Below, one piece after another: positions 10,582 through 21,926 of a DNA stretch of 64,000 nucleotides. The stretch covers positions 2,055,501-2,119,500 of the forward strand of contig JAURUC010000001.1 in assembly GCA_030803735.1 (NCBI GenBank), written 5' to 3'. The translations under genes and the position numbers were made by a program. This stretch comes from Actinopolyspora lacussalsi. GTDB lineage: Bacteria > Actinomycetota > Actinomycetes > Mycobacteriales > Pseudonocardiaceae. The notes beneath the pieces are model-generated. The model searched no databases, was not told where the DNA came from, and was given only the letters and a program-made list of their open reading frames with translations. How positions within the stretch are numbered: position 1 is the stretch's first letter; each line of letters opens with the position of its first letter.

Positions 10582-10927
10582 CGCGACCTCCGGTCTCGGT
10601 CCGGGTGACTTCATCACGTTGAACGTGCCGATGTTCGACTGCGTGCCCGCCGAACGTCACCGCGGCCCGGTGATCCGGCCGGAGCAGGACTCGAGCCCAG
10701 CTCGGAAGCCGAGCCACCGGCAGCGCAGCCGCTTCGGCAGCGGCTGTCGGAGCACCGTATCGACATCGTCACGGACCGGTCCGCCCCTCTCCCGAAGGCC
10801 GTTGGCTCCCGGGCGACCGCCCGCCCCTCCCGGCAGGGAACGGGCGGAGAAACGAGACTCCGACCGGGCACCAGTCAGGGGCTCGCGTTCGGGCTAGCAT
10901 TGATGGTGGACCGAATGGGGAGCTGGC
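10582..10927. other. 346-bp divergent region between sseA and ideR
   Basis: No gene is supported. Two hairpins can form: 10726-10746 (CAGCCGCT/AGCGGCTG around TCGGC) and 10817-10847 (CCGCCCG/CGGGCGG with an inner TCCC/GGGA). A TAGCAT at 10895-10900 is a weak -10 candidate for ideR. No IdeR box was seen here, so autoregulation is not indicated. Confidence 0.5.
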
Positions 10928-11619
10928 GTGAACGATCTCATCGACACCACCGAGATGTATCTCAAGACGATCTACGAGCTTGAGGAAGAAGGGCTCGTCC
11001 CGCTCCGAGCCCGCATCGCGGAACGGTTGGAACAGAGCGGGCCGACCGTCAGCCAGACCGTCGCCCGCATGGAGCGGGACGGGCTGCTGTCGGTCGCCGA
11101 GGATCGGCACCTGGAACTGACCAGGGCAGGCCGGGAACGGGCCATCGGTGTGATGCGCAAGCACCGCTTGGCCGAGCGACTGCTGGTCGACGTCATCGGT
11201 CTGGAATGGGAGCACGTGCACAGCGAGGCGTGCCGTTGGGAGCACGTGATGAGCGAGGCCGTGGAGCGCAAGCTCGTCAACCTGCTCGGCACCCCCAGCA
11301 CTTCGCCGTACGGAAATCCGATCCCCGGACTGGACGATCTGGGGGTCGGCGACGGTGCTCCCGAGGTGGACACCGAACTGCAACGTGTGGACGAGATCGC
11401 CCGCAACGGTGGTGGCCGCGCGTTGGTGTGCAGGATCGCCGAACACGTACAACTCGACCCGGAGCTGATGAACTCGCTGAAAACGGTGGACGTGGTCCCG
11501 GGTAACGACATCGAGATAGTTTCCGTGGTCGGCAGCAACAAGCCGATCGACGTGCGGGGAAGCTCCGGTGCGACCCAACTGCCCCCGTCCGTCGCACACG
11601 CCGTCCTGGTTCGGCCGCG

Positions 11620-11623
<4 letters not shown>
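10928..11623 (+). CDS. ideR: Iron-dependent transcriptional repressor, DtxR/IdeR family
   Basis: The 231-residue protein has an N-terminal winged helix (LIDTTEMYLKTIYELEEE ... SGPTVSQTVARMERDG), a dimerisation/metal domain and a C-terminal SH3-like domain. Every DtxR metal ligand aligns without gaps: Met10, His79, Glu83, His98, Cys102, Glu105 and His106. With Fe2+ bound it should repress siderophore and iron-uptake genes. A matching IdeR-type palindrome lies upstream of the siderophore-binding lipoprotein at 43.5 kb. GTG 10928 reproduces the family start. Its stop overlaps the TTG start of galK by four bases. Confidence 0.95.
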
Positions 11624-12801
<1,178 letters not shown>

Positions 12802-12921
12802 TCGCGTCGAGGGCCGGCGCACTCGCCGTGGCACGAGCGGATGGCCGCTCGGAGGTTCATCGTGGAGCGCGCCCGGGATCGGCCCACGCTGTGAATCGAT
12901 ACTGTCGGGAGGTAATGCAAC

Positions 12922-13881
12922 GTGAAACTGCTGGTAACCGGAGGCGCCGGATATGTGGGTAGCGTCTGTGCCGCCCGGCTACTCGAAGCGGGGCATCAGG
13001 TGGTGGTACTCGACGATCTGTCCACCGGGCACGCGGACTCCGTTCCCGAGGGTTGTCGGCTGGTGACGGGCGACGTCGCCGAACACGCCTCGGAGGTTCT
13101 CGCGGAGGGTTTCGACGGGGTGCTGCACTTCGCCGCCAAGTCGCTGGTGGCGGAATCGACTAAGGATCCGGCGCGTTACTGGCACGGCAACGTGCTGACC
13201 TCCGTACGACTGTTGGACGCGATGCGCGAGCACGCTGTCGAGCGAATCGTGTTCTCCTCGACCGCGGCGGTCTACGGGCAGCCCGACTCGGTTCCGATCA
13301 CCGAAGAGGCCCCGACTCGGCCCACCAACCCCTACGGGGCCACCAAGCTGGCCATCGATCACGCCATCACCTCCTACGCGACCGCGTACGGCATCGCGGC
13401 CACGAGCCTGCGGTACTTCAACGTGGCCGGTGCCCACGGGGGGCTGGGAGAGCGGCACACGGTGGAGACGCACCTGATTCCGATCGTTCTCGAAGTGGCA
13501 CGCGGTCTGCGCGACCGCGTCCACATCGCCGGGGACGACTGGCCCACGCCGGACGGCACCTGTCTGCGGGACTACATCCACGTGCGGGACCTGGCGGAAG
13601 CGCACGTACTGGCCCTGGAGAAATCGCTGCCGGGCAACCACCGGATCTACAACCTCGGTAACGGCACGGGCTTCTCGGTCAAGCAGGTCATCGACGCGTG
13701 CCGTGCGGTGACCGGCAGGGAGATTCCCGCGGAAGTGGCGGAACGGCGTCCGGGGGATCCCGCCACGCTGGTGGCCTCGAGCGAGCGGGCCCAGCAGGAG
13801 TTGGGCTGGTACCCACAGCGCCGCGAGATCGAGGAGATCGTACGCGACGCGTGGGACTTCGTCCGCGACGACAGGAACTGA
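12922..13881 (+). CDS. galE: UDP-glucose 4-epimerase
   Basis: The 319-residue extended short-chain dehydrogenase interconverts UDP-glucose and UDP-galactose with bound NAD. The nucleotide-binding GGAGYVG is at residues 7-13, the catalytic Tyr/Lys pair is in YGATK at 138-142, and the FSSTAAVYG serine region is at 111-119. C-terminal [10 protein letters not shown] and [12 protein letters not shown] are typical of GalE. GTG 12922 follows GGGAGGTAATGCAAC. With galK it gives two steps of the Leloir pathway and can also supply UDP-galactose for cell-wall glycans. Confidence 0.93.
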   Translation: MKLLVTGGAGYVGSVCAARLLEAGHQVVVLDDLSTGHADSVPEGCRLVTGDVAEHASEVLAEGFDGVLHFAAKSLVAESTKDPARYWHGNVLTSVRLLDAMREHAVERIVFSSTAAVYGQPDSVPITEEAPTRPTNPYGATKLAIDHAITSYATAYGIAATSLRYFNVAGAHGGLGERHTVETHLIPIVLEVARGLRDRVHIAGDDWPTPDGTCLRDYIHVRDLAEAHVLALEKSLPGNHRIYNLGNGTGFSVKQVIDACRAVTGREIPAEVAERRPGDPATLVASSERAQQELGWYPQRREIEEIVRDAWDFVRDDRN

Positions 13882-14037
13882 CCGAGTACGGCAGCGGACC
13901 GGACCGAGCTTTTCCACTCGACGATGGTCCGGTGCTTACCCTTCGGAACGGTTCGCTCCATGGTGAAGGACGCGGCCCCGGTTCGGTCGATAAGCCGAGA
14001 ACGACACCCGGCAGCGGCTCCACCCGGAACGCCGCAC

Positions 14038-14616
14038 TCAGCCACCAACGCCGAGCGGGCCGTCGAGCACAGTGGGAACGTACTCGAGCAACTGGATCCG
14101 ACCGTCGAACGTACGGCTTTCGACCAGGTCGAGGGCGAGATCGGGGTACCCGTCGAAGATACGCTCCTTCCCGGTAGCGCCCGTGATGACCGGGAAAACA
14201 ACGAGACGGAAACGGTCCACCACACCGGCTTCGAGTAATGACCTGCTCAGGTTGAGGCTGCCGATGGTGCGCATGGGCAGCGAACCGCGCCGCTTCATGT
14301 TCCGCACGGCTTCAACGGCGTCCCCTTCGGCCAACTCGGTATTGGCCCATGACAGTGGTGTCTCCAAGGTGGAGGAGAACACCACTTTGGGCATCGCGGT
14401 CAATGCGGCTATGCCGGGATCATCAGGAATCTCGGGCGCGAAATCGGACATCAGCCTGTACGTGGTCGCACCCATGAGCACGGTGTGCTCTTGTTCGGCT
14501 CCTTCCGCTATCCAGGCGAGGTATTCGGGTCCCGCCATGCCCCAGTAACCCGGCCACCCGTCCGCGGACGCATAACCGTCGAGCGAAACGATGAAGTCCA
14601 CCATCAAACTTGACAT
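14038..14616 (-). CDS. Dihydrofolate reductase/RibD C-terminal family protein
   Basis: The 192-residue protein matches the RibD C-terminal/DHFR-like family by its start MVDFIVSLDGYASADGWPG, the central HTVLMGATTYR and SNLxxSL-like segment GSLNLSRSLLEAGVVDRF, and the final LVVFPVITGATGKE. These are NADPH-binding folds of diverse and often unknown role, so a real DHFR function is not implied. ATG 14616 was chosen because family similarity starts there, although only a weak GGGA lies upstream; the frame stays open to 14868. The gene stands alone between non-coding gaps of 156 and 279 bp and is absent from the mycobacterial gene order, so it may be an insertion. Confidence 0.8.
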   Translation of the reverse strand: MSSLMVDFIVSLDGYASADGWPGYWGMAGPEYLAWIAEGAEQEHTVLMGATTYRLMSDFAPEIPDDPGIAALTAMPKVVFSSTLETPLSWANTELAEGDAVEAVRNMKRRGSLPMRTIGSLNLSRSLLEAGVVDRFRLVVFPVITGATGKERIFDGYPDLALDLVESRTFDGRIQLLEYVPTVLDGPLGVGG

Positions 14617-14895
14617 GATGCTTTTCCCGTCCGAATCGTGTGGTGTCGCGGTAGTGACAGCCGATGAGGGGAAATTCGCCGTATCGAGCCGTGATACGAG
14701 TAAGCATACGGTCGCTGCAGACACCGTGCCGACGTGACGACCCAACATGTCGGACCAGCCGCTCCCTCGTCGCTCCCGGGAGCACGCCCCACTCGGGTCA
14801 CGTGTGTGCGGAAGTGTCCTGCGTTCAACGAAGCTCGTACGGCGGAACTCACCCACATTCGAGTTCACCGCCCGGGGACAGTCCGGTGGCCGGAC

Positions 14896-16065
14896 TCAGG
14901 TTTCCTCCTGTTCGATCATCAACCGCGCGTCCACCGCGGTGTCGCGCACCACGACGGCGAGTTCCTCCGGACCTATCCCGCTGTCCAGCGCTCGCCGCAA
15001 CAGCTCACCGAGACGGTGCGCGGGCCTGGTCCGTTCGACCCGGTCCAGCGCCACGCTCGCGAGGGCACCGTCACCCCGCAGATACGCGGAGAACGCCAGC
15101 AGTGCGGCCACATCGGCGACCTCGGGTTCGGGCGCTTTTCTGACCAGCGCGAACCACAGCTGTTCGGCGGCACGGGACCAGACGGTCAGCGCGATTCCCA
15201 TGGCCAGGTCCCGCACCCGGTAATCGGACAACGCCACCAGCACTCGCAACAGGTCCTCCTCGGTCAGCGGACTGCCCCGCGCGGTACGGCGGATCGCGGC
15301 GAACACCGCCTCGGTGTCGGCGGCGCACATCGTCGCGTCACCCCGGTGCGGCTCCGCCTCGTCCTGCATCAGGTTCAGCCGTGCCGACCACCTGGCCGTG
15401 GTCTCCGGGGACTCCGGACCGATACTCGCCGCGAGTTCCTCCCTGCTGGAGAACGTGATCGCCCCCGCCACGGCCAGCTCGGCCGCCAGCGGGGAGGACC
15501 TCGGATCGGATACCGTTCCGTCCCAACGCTCGCCGTAGCACCGCCAGATCCCGTCCGGTCGGATCTCGGGCGTCCAGAGTGCTCGGACGAGCGGTATGTC
15601 GGCCGTGCGCAGCTCGTGCCGCAGTGACTCCACCAGTCCGGAGTGCGGTGGATCCCCCGTGACGGGATCCGGCGGCCGTACGGTTGCGGGAACGTCGCTT
15701 CCGGACTCCGCCGGATCGATGTCCGGGGCCGGATCGATGTCCGGGGCCGGATCGATGTCCGGGGCCGGATCGGTCTCCGGGGCGGAATCGGCGGCCGGGG
15801 TCGCGACGACGGCGGCCAGCAGACCGTCGGGAGCGTCGTGCGAAACCGGCCCCCGCACCAGTTCCGCCGCCAGTTCACGACGGCAGCTCGGTTCGGGGAG
15901 ATCCACCCGGGCGGTCATCCCCAGCCTCGCCACCTCCGGACCGCCGTGCAGCGTGGTCAGTACCAGTGAATCCCTCGGGTAGAAGCCGAGCAGGTGCGGA
16001 ATCGCAGCCAGGTACTCCGCCGGGGCCGAGAGTCGGACAGTGCGTTGCTTCGCGGTAGAACCCAT
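14896..16065 (-). CDS. DUF4192 domain protein
   Basis: The 389-residue protein belongs to the actinobacterial DUF4192 family, recognised from its N-terminus (VRLSAPAEYLAAIPHLLGFYPRDSLVLTTL) and C-terminus (LLAFSAYLRGDGALASVALDRV ... HRLGELLRRALDSG). Its function is unknown. Residues from about 93 to 118 hold a low-complexity DPAPDI hexapeptide repeat encoded by an 18-bp tandem array. ATG 16065 is the only good start, but GGAGG sits just one base away from it, an unusually short spacing. No membrane segment or signal peptide is visible. Confidence 0.85.
   Translation of the reverse strand: MGSTAKQRTVRLSAPAEYLAAIPHLLGFYPRDSLVLTTLHGGPEVARLGMTARVDLPEPSCRRELAAELVRGPVSHDAPDGLLAAVVATPAADSAPETDPAPDIDPAPDIDPAPDIDPAESGSDVPATVRPPDPVTGDPPHSGLVESLRHELRTADIPLVRALWTPEIRPDGIWRCYGERWDGTVSDPRSSPLAAELAVAGAITFSSREELAASIGPESPETTARWSARLNLMQDEAEPHRGDATMCAADTEAVFAAIRRTARGSPLTEEDLLRVLVALSDYRVRDLAMGIALTVWSRAAEQLWFALVRKAPEPEVADVAALLAFSAYLRGDGALASVALDRVERTRPAHRLGELLRRALDSGIGPEELAVVVRDTAVDARLMIEQEET
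15713..15784. repeat. 18-bp in-frame tandem repeat inside the DUF4192 gene
   Basis: GGATCGATGTCCGGGGCC is repeated perfectly at 15713, 15731 and 15749, and a fourth degenerate unit starts at 15767. In the gene's frame it encodes three copies of Asp-Pro-Ala-Pro-Asp-Ile plus one variant. The length should vary by slippage without breaking the frame. Confidence 0.85.
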
Positions 16066-16222
16066 ACCTCCAAAGTCGACGTCACGGAGCTGACGCGAAA
16101 ACCCGGATTCCGCTGCTTGTGCAGGGTTCGAGGAGATGTGGACGGCTAGCGGACGGCAGGCCGCCCGGTGTAGCCCGGTGGTGGCGTCACCGAGCCGCAC
16201 CGAGCGGTGCCGCTACGCGGGT

Positions 16223-18025
16223 TCAGAAGAAACGATCGCGCTCACCACGAGCGACCACCACGGGAACACGGAGCTCGCTGTCCGACAGGTCCAGGCGCAG
16301 CCCGGTTCCGGCGGACGGGCGCAGCGTGTAGTCGTGATCGCTGGAGAGCACGACCATTCCGAGGCTGTGCCCCCGCCGGAGGACGTAGTCGTCGGGCATC
16401 ATGCTCACCTCGATCCGGTACTGCTCACCCGGTTCGATCGGGGTTGTCCTCGCCACGGAACGACGATTCTGCGGATCGGTCCAGCCACGGGTGATGGGGG
16501 TGACGGTGCCGTCGGGAGCACGATCGACGAGCACGGCCGTGACGTTGGCGGCGGGACGGTCGAACGACAGCGCGAGTTCGGCCCGCGCCGTGCCGCTGAT
16601 CCGGACACCGCGCGGTAGGTCACGCGTGAAGTAGGCCAGCCGGTGCGGTGAGCTCTCCACACTCGCGAGTTCCTCGGCCGTCTCGCCCGCGTCGTCGCGC
16701 AGACTCTCGACGACGTCCGTCGAACCGTGGCGGAACAACCGCAGACCACCGCGCTCGGAACCACCGGGAGTCGGGCTCAGCGAGATCTCGCGGGCGGCGG
16801 GAGCGGGCCACTCCCACTCGCGATGCCAGCTGCCGTCGGCGCGCTGGATGGTCGCCCGGGGTTCGAAGCGAACTCCGTTGTTCACACCGTGCAGATAGTG
16901 CGTGAACCAGTGGTTCAGCGTACGCAGCCACTCGTCCCGGCGTACTCCGATGGGGTCGAGATGCCCACCCCGGTGCCACCAGATCCGGTGCTCGACGCCG
17001 TTCTCACGCAGCGCCTCGTACCACTGTGCCGCCTGCTTGGTCTTGACGTTCCAGTCGTTGAGACCGTGCACCGTCAGCACGGAGGCGTCGATGTTCGAGA
17101 CCCCGTCGAGATAGTCGCGTTCGTTCCAGAACTCGTTGTAGTCACCGGTCAGCCGGTCCTGCTCTCCGCGCAACCGGTCGATGGCTGCCGAGCAGTCCCG
17201 GTCGTTGGTGTGCACGTACTCGGCGAGCACATCGGTGTCCTCACCCTGGTAACCGCCGGGCGCCACCACCGCCCCGTCCGCGCGGTAGTAGTCGTACCAG
17301 CTGGATATCGCGCCGATCGGCACGATCGTCTCCAGGCCCTCCACACCGGTCGTGGCCACCGCGTTGGGCAGTGTTCCGTTGTAGGAGACACCCATCATGG
17401 CGACCTGCCCGGTGGACCAGTCGGCCGTAACCTGCTCGCCGGAGGAATCGTGCGCGGGGGCCCGCCCGTTCAGCCAGTCGATGACCGACTTGGCGCCGAT
17501 GGTCTCGTTGCGTCCACCGGAGGTCGGGCACCCTTCGGAGGCCCCGCTTCCCAGTGACTCGGCGTAGACGACCGCGTATCCCCGTTCCAGCAGGAAATCC
17601 TGGTAAGCCCAGTCGATCTCGGCGGATGCGGATCTGGCGGAGGAGGCTCCGACTCCCGCGGCGCGTGCCGCGGCCCGATCCGGAACGTAGAGCTCACGAT
17701 CGACGTCGTGGTTGGTGACCGGGTTGCCGCCCGCGAAGTAGGGGCTGGCCCGGTAGACAACCGGAGCACGCATCCCGTGCTCGGTCTCCTCCGGACGGAC
17801 GACCTGCACGTGTACCCGGTCGTCACGCCCGTCGCCGTCACTGTCCACATCGGCCGTTACGAACAGGTCCTCACGCACGGCGTTCGAGGCGTCGAACACC
17901 GGTTGCGCCGCGCCGTCCTCGATCACTGGCTCCGGTGGTCGTGTGACCTCTCCCGCGCTCGCGGGGGCACCGGTCAACGGCAGGACCACCAGGGCGGAGA
18001 CAACGGCCGCTCGCGCTCGCCACAT
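16223..18025 (-). CDS. Secreted Xaa-Pro dipeptidyl-peptidase-like hydrolase (S15/CocE-NonD)
   Basis: The 600-residue protein starts with a signal peptide (MWRARAAVVSALVVLPLTG, cleavage after APASA), so it is exported. The alpha/beta-hydrolase part has the nucleophile motif GVSYNGT, an Asp in GLNDWNVK and the catalytic His in RGGHLDP. The C-terminal half is the beta-sandwich of the S15/CocE family (LSFDRPAANVTAVLVDRAPDG). It probably cleaves X-Pro dipeptides or ester/amide bonds outside the cell. ATG 18025 was chosen because GGAG lies five bases upstream and it starts the signal peptide; the frame is open to 18088. A TTGACA on the same strand at 18083-18088 may be a -35 box, but no matching -10 was found. 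Confidence 0.9.
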   Translation of the reverse strand: MWRARAAVVSALVVLPLTGAPASAGEVTRPPEPVIEDGAAQPVFDASNAVREDLFVTADVDSDGDGRDDRVHVQVVRPEETEHGMRAPVVYRASPYFAGGNPVTNHDVDRELYVPDRAAARAAGVGASSARSASAEIDWAYQDFLLERGYAVVYAESLGSGASEGCPTSGGRNETIGAKSVIDWLNGRAPAHDSSGEQVTADWSTGQVAMMGVSYNGTLPNAVATTGVEGLETIVPIGAISSWYDYYRADGAVVAPGGYQGEDTDVLAEYVHTNDRDCSAAIDRLRGEQDRLTGDYNEFWNERDYLDGVSNIDASVLTVHGLNDWNVKTKQAAQWYEALRENGVEHRIWWHRGGHLDPIGVRRDEWLRTLNHWFTHYLHGVNNGVRFEPRATIQRADGSWHREWEWPAPAAREISLSPTPGGSERGGLRLFRHGSTDVVESLRDDAGETAEELASVESSPHRLAYFTRDLPRGVRISGTARAELALSFDRPAANVTAVLVDRAPDGTVTPITRGWTDPQNRRSVARTTPIEPGEQYRIEVSMMPDDYVLRRGHSLGMVVLSSDHDYTLRPSAGTGLRLDLSDSELRVPVVVARGERDRFF

Positions 18026-18198
18026 GCGAACTCCACGATCAGGTTGCAAGGTCAACCAGCAGCTTGCCACCCACCGATGGAATGTCAATCACGAAGCGCG
18101 GCGGATTTGCGCCAATGTGTAGCCGAGGAATCGGAGTGCTTTCTCCCGGCCGCGCGAAAACGGGGCATCCTCCCGAGCGGGAGTCCGCGGCACCGGCG

Positions 18199-18927
18199 TC
18201 AGCGGGGCCAGGAGTACCCTAGCTGCCTCGCGTTCTCTGGAGATCCACCGCAGATCTCACCGAGCTCCCGTGGATCCGCGGTGCGAATTCGCTCGGCGAA
18301 CTCGGCCGCCTGGGTCAACGGGTCGGTCTCGGTAACGGGCCACACGATCCTGAACTGCAGCCACGGCTCGGCGGAAGAGGGTCGACACGGATACATGAAG
18401 AAGATGTTGATCCGATCCCTCTCCCAGGGGTAGGAATGTGCTCCGCTGAGTAGGCAGCTCCATCGTTCGAACGGTTGCGGCCGCTGCTCGAGGTCTCGCC
18501 ACAACAGCCGAGCCACGGTGTACGCGGTCCACTCCCAGCTTCGATCGGAGCGGGCCCGATCGATCTCCGCCCGGTACTGCCGCGCGTCGAACCGGAAGTC
18601 GGGCAGCTCGGGGTCCGAACTGTCCGGATCGCGCCAGCCGTACCAGACGACCTGGTCACCGTCGCGGCGGATCGTCACGTACAGCGCGCCGCAGCACTCC
18701 TCGGTGCAGACAGCCTCGGCCAACCGCACCTCGTGCGGTTCGCTGCTCGCGAGCAGCGGAGTCTCGGGCGCCAACAACCGGAACGGGGGTTCGGCCGGTT
18801 CGCCGGGCAGCCCAGTGGCGACGACGTCCGTGCCGTCGACCAATGGCCGCACCTCGACCGTCGCTCCGACCTCCGGCGGATCGGGAACGATCACTCGCAG
18901 GGCAAGACAATTCGTTTCCTCGGTCAC
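18199..18927 (-). CDS. Conserved hypothetical protein with a CTEECC motif
   Basis: The 242-residue product is of unknown function. After an Ile/Val-rich N-terminal part comes VCTEECCGALYVTIRRDGDQV near residues 73-92, three Cys within six residues, which might bind metal or form disulfides. Then follow YGWRDPD, an aromatic-rich Trp/Tyr region and SYPWERDRINIFF. I recall similar hypothetical proteins in streptomycetes, without assigned function. The GTG start at 18927 has no clear ribosome-binding site, so a leaderless or shorter version is possible. No signal peptide is visible. It is downstream of nrdJ on the same strand, but a strong hairpin separates them. Confidence 0.65.
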   Translation of the reverse strand: MTEETNCLALRVIVPDPPEVGATVEVRPLVDGTDVVATGLPGEPAEPPFRLLAPETPLLASSEPHEVRLAEAVCTEECCGALYVTIRRDGDQVVWYGWRDPDSSDPELPDFRFDARQYRAEIDRARSDRSWEWTAYTVARLLWRDLEQRPQPFERWSCLLSGAHSYPWERDRINIFFMYPCRPSSAEPWLQFRIVWPVTETDPLTQAAEFAERIRTADPRELGEICGGSPENARQLGYSWPR

Positions 18928-19010
18928 CGATCAAGCGTGACGCCCGCACCACGGTCGCCGCCACCGGTTTTCCCGACCTCCGTCCCGCCCCGGAGTTCGA
19001 ACGAGGAATC

Positions 19011-19036
19011 GGGAGCCGGTCGGCGGACCGGCTCCC
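19011..19036 (-). terminator. nrdJ terminator hairpin
   Basis: GGGAGCCGGTC at 19011-19021 pairs perfectly with GACCGGCTCCC at 19026-19036 around a GGCG loop. It lies 47 bp after the nrdJ stop on the minus strand and before the next gene. Confidence 0.8.
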
Positions 19037-19082
19037 CGAACTCACCCCGAGTCGACGAAATCCTACTGGCGCTGAGCGGCTG

Positions 19083-21926
19083 TCAGCTGCATCCCGAGGT
19101 GGCGCCGCACCCCTCGCAGAGGTAGCAGGAGCCCGACGGCCGCATCTTGGTGCCGCACGTCATGCACAGTGGAGCGTCGGCCGCCTTGCCCAGCTTCAGT
19201 TCCAACAGCTCGGTGGAACTTCCCGCTTCGGAATCGTCGGAGTGATTCTGCACCAACGGGGTGGGCTGCTGGGAGTAGTCGACCGATTCGCGCATCGACT
19301 CCACCTGGTTGGTGGTCTCCGCCTCCGCCGCGCCGTTGACCTGCTCGGTGCGCTCCTGAGCGGTGAAGATGCCCAGCTGCGCCCGCTTCTCGTAGGACAG
19401 GTGATCCAGCGCCAGCCTACGGAACAGGTAGTCGAGCACGCTGCTGGCCATCCGCACGTCCGGATCGTCGGTCATCCCCGCGGGCTCGAAACGCACGTTC
19501 TGGAACTTGGATACGTAGAACTCCAGCGGAATCCCGTACTGCAGGCCGACCGAGATGGACATCGCGAACGCGTCCATCACACCGGCGAGCGTGGAGCCCT
19601 GCTTGCCGAGCTTGATGAAGATCTCACCGAGACCGTCGTCCGGGTAGGACCCGGCGTGCAGGTAACCCTCGGCCCCGCCGACCGTGAACGACACGGTCTG
19701 GCTGGGACGTTTCTTGGGCAGCCGCTTGCGGACCGGCCGGTACTCGATCTCCTTCTCGACCCGTTTCTCGGCCTGCTCCTTGTCCTCGTTCTGGCCCTTG
19801 CCGCCGCTGCCCGCGGACAGCGGCTGGCCGACCTTGCAGTTGTCCCGGTAGATGGCCAGGGCCTTCAGTCCCAGTCGCCATCCTTCGAAGTAGATCTCCT
19901 GCACGTCCTCGACCGTGGCGTGCTCCGGCATGTTGACGGTCTTGGAGATCGATCCGGACAGGAACGGCTGCACGGCGGCCATCATGCGCACGTGCCCCAT
20001 CGGGGCGATGGAGCGCTGGCCCATCGCGCAGTCGAATACGTCGTAGTGCTCCGGGCGCAGCCCGGGAGCGTCGACGACGTGACCGTGCTCGGAGATGTAC
20101 TCGATGATCGCCTCGGCCTGCTCGTCCGGATATCCCAGCGCACGCAACGCGCGGGGCACGGTCCGGTTGACGATCTGCATGGAGCCGCCGCCGACCAGCT
20201 TCTTGAACTTGACCAGCGCCAGATCCGGTTCGACACCGGTGGTGTCGCAATCCATCATCAGACCGATGGTCCCGGTGGGTGCCAGCACGGACGCCTGGGC
20301 GTTGCGCCAGCCGTTGCGCCCGCCGATCTCCAGCCCGCGCTGCCAGACCTGGGTCGCCAGGTCGTGCACGGCGACGTCGTTGTGGTGGTACGTCCGCACC
20401 AGATCGTTGGCGGCCGCGTGCTTACGCATCACACGCTGGTGTGACTCGGCGTTGCGGGCGTAGCCCGCGTACGGTCCGACCGCTCCGGCCAGCTCGGCGG
20501 AACGTTTGTAAGCGGTACCGGTCATCAACGAGGTGATCGAGGCGGCCAGCGCCCGCCCACCGTCGGAGTCGTAGGCGTGTCCGGTGGCCATCAGCAACGC
20601 GCCCAGGTTGGCGTAACCGATGCCGAGCTGCCGGAAGTCACGGGTGGTCCGCCCGATCGATTCCGTGGGGAAATCGGCGAAGCTGATCGAGATGTCCATG
20701 GCGGTGATCACGAGCTCGACCGTGCGCCGGAACAGGTCCGCGTCGAAGGTGAGGTCCTCGCGGAGGAACTTCATGAGGTTCAGCGAGGCCAGGTTGCAGC
20801 TGGAGTTGTCCAGGTGCAGGTACTCCGAGCACGGGTTCGAGGCAGTGATACGGCCCGACTCCGGGCTGGTGTGCCAGTCGTTGATCGTGTCGTCGTACTG
20901 GATTCCCGGGTCCGCGCACTCCCAGGCGGCCCTAGCCATCCGGTTGAACAGATCCCTGGCCTGCACACTGTCGGTGGTCGAGCCGTCGGTACGGGCCCGC
21001 AGCCCGAACTGGCCGTCGCTTTCGACGGCACGCATGAACTCGTCGCTCACCCGCACCGAGTTGTTCGCGTTCTGGTACTGCACCGAGACCATGTCGGAGC
21101 CGCCGAGGTCCACGTCGAATCCCGCGTCACGCAACGCGCGGATCTTGTGCTCCTCCTTGGACTTGGTCTCGACGAACTCCTCGACGTCGGGGTGATCGAC
21201 GTCGAGCACGACCATCTTCGCGGCACGGCGAGTGGCACCGCCGGACTTTATGGTCCCGGCCGAGGCGTCGGCTCCCCGCATGAACGACACCGGCCCGGAC
21301 GCGGTGCCGCCGGAGGAGAGCAGCTCCTTGGAGGAGCGGATACGCGAGAGGTTCAGTCCCGCGCCCGAGCCTCCCTTGAAGATGAGCCCCTCCTCCTTGT
21401 ACCAGTCGAGGATCGACTCCATCGTGTCGTCCACCGAAAGAATGAAACAGGCCGACACCTGCTGCTTCGAGGTGGTCCCCACGTTGAACCAGACCGGCGA
21501 GTTGAAGCTGAACACCTGGTGCAGCAGCATGTAGGTCAGCTCGTGCTCGAAAACCTCGGCATCCAGCTCGGTGGCGAAGTAGCCGTGCTCGGCACCGTTG
21601 CGTGCGTAGGTCTTGACCACTCGGTCGATCAGTTCCCGCAGGCTGCTCTCCCGCTCCGGGGTGCCGAGCGCGCCGCGGAAGTACTTGCTGGTGACGATGT
21701 TGACCGCGTTCAGCGACCAGAAGTCGGGGAACTCGACGTCACGCTGCTCGAAGTTGACCGAGCCGTCACGCCAGTTGGTCATGACGACGTCGCGTCGTTC
21801 CCAGTTCACCTCGTCGTAGGGATGCACACCCTCGGTCGTGTAGACACGCTCCACCCGGATGCCCGCCTCACGGCTACCCGACTCCGACTCCCCTACGGCG
21901 GTCGGGTTACCGACGGTTTCTGTCAT
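19083..21926 (-). CDS. nrdJ: Vitamin B12-dependent (class II) ribonucleoside-diphosphate reductase
   Basis: The 947-residue adenosylcobalamin-dependent enzyme makes deoxynucleotides from ribonucleotides in an oxygen-independent way. The active-site region is NPCSEYLHLDNSSCNLASLN, with GGSGAGLNLSRIR and MDCDTTGVEPD upstream and downstream. The C-terminus carries four spaced Cys pairs (CMTCGTKMRPSGSCYLCEGC), the zinc-binding tail typical of actinobacterial NrdJ. ATG 21926 was chosen because GGGAGAGG lies eight bases upstream. It follows nrdR by 157 bp on the same strand, the nrdRJ operon known from Streptomyces. No cobalamin riboswitch was recognised in front of it. Confidence 0.95.
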   Translation of the reverse strand: MTETVGNPTAVGESESGSREAGIRVERVYTTEGVHPYDEVNWERRDVVMTNWRDGSVNFEQRDVEFPDFWSLNAVNIVTSKYFRGALGTPERESSLRELIDRVVKTYARNGAEHGYFATELDAEVFEHELTYMLLHQVFSFNSPVWFNVGTTSKQQVSACFILSVDDTMESILDWYKEEGLIFKGGSGAGLNLSRIRSSKELLSSGGTASGPVSFMRGADASAGTIKSGGATRRAAKMVVLDVDHPDVEEFVETKSKEEHKIRALRDAGFDVDLGGSDMVSVQYQNANNSVRVSDEFMRAVESDGQFGLRARTDGSTTDSVQARDLFNRMARAAWECADPGIQYDDTINDWHTSPESGRITASNPCSEYLHLDNSSCNLASLNLMKFLREDLTFDADLFRRTVELVITAMDISISFADFPTESIGRTTRDFRQLGIGYANLGALLMATGHAYDSDGGRALAASITSLMTGTAYKRSAELAGAVGPYAGYARNAESHQRVMRKHAAANDLVRTYHHNDVAVHDLATQVWQRGLEIGGRNGWRNAQASVLAPTGTIGLMMDCDTTGVEPDLALVKFKKLVGGGSMQIVNRTVPRALRALGYPDEQAEAIIEYISEHGHVVDAPGLRPEHYDVFDCAMGQRSIAPMGHVRMMAAVQPFLSGSISKTVNMPEHATVEDVQEIYFEGWRLGLKALAIYRDNCKVGQPLSAGSGGKGQNEDKEQAEKRVEKEIEYRPVRKRLPKKRPSQTVSFTVGGAEGYLHAGSYPDDGLGEIFIKLGKQGSTLAGVMDAFAMSISVGLQYGIPLEFYVSKFQNVRFEPAGMTDDPDVRMASSVLDYLFRRLALDHLSYEKRAQLGIFTAQERTEQVNGAAEAETTNQVESMRESVDYSQQPTPLVQNHSDDSEAGSSTELLELKLGKAADAPLCMTCGTKMRPSGSCYLCEGCGATSGCS

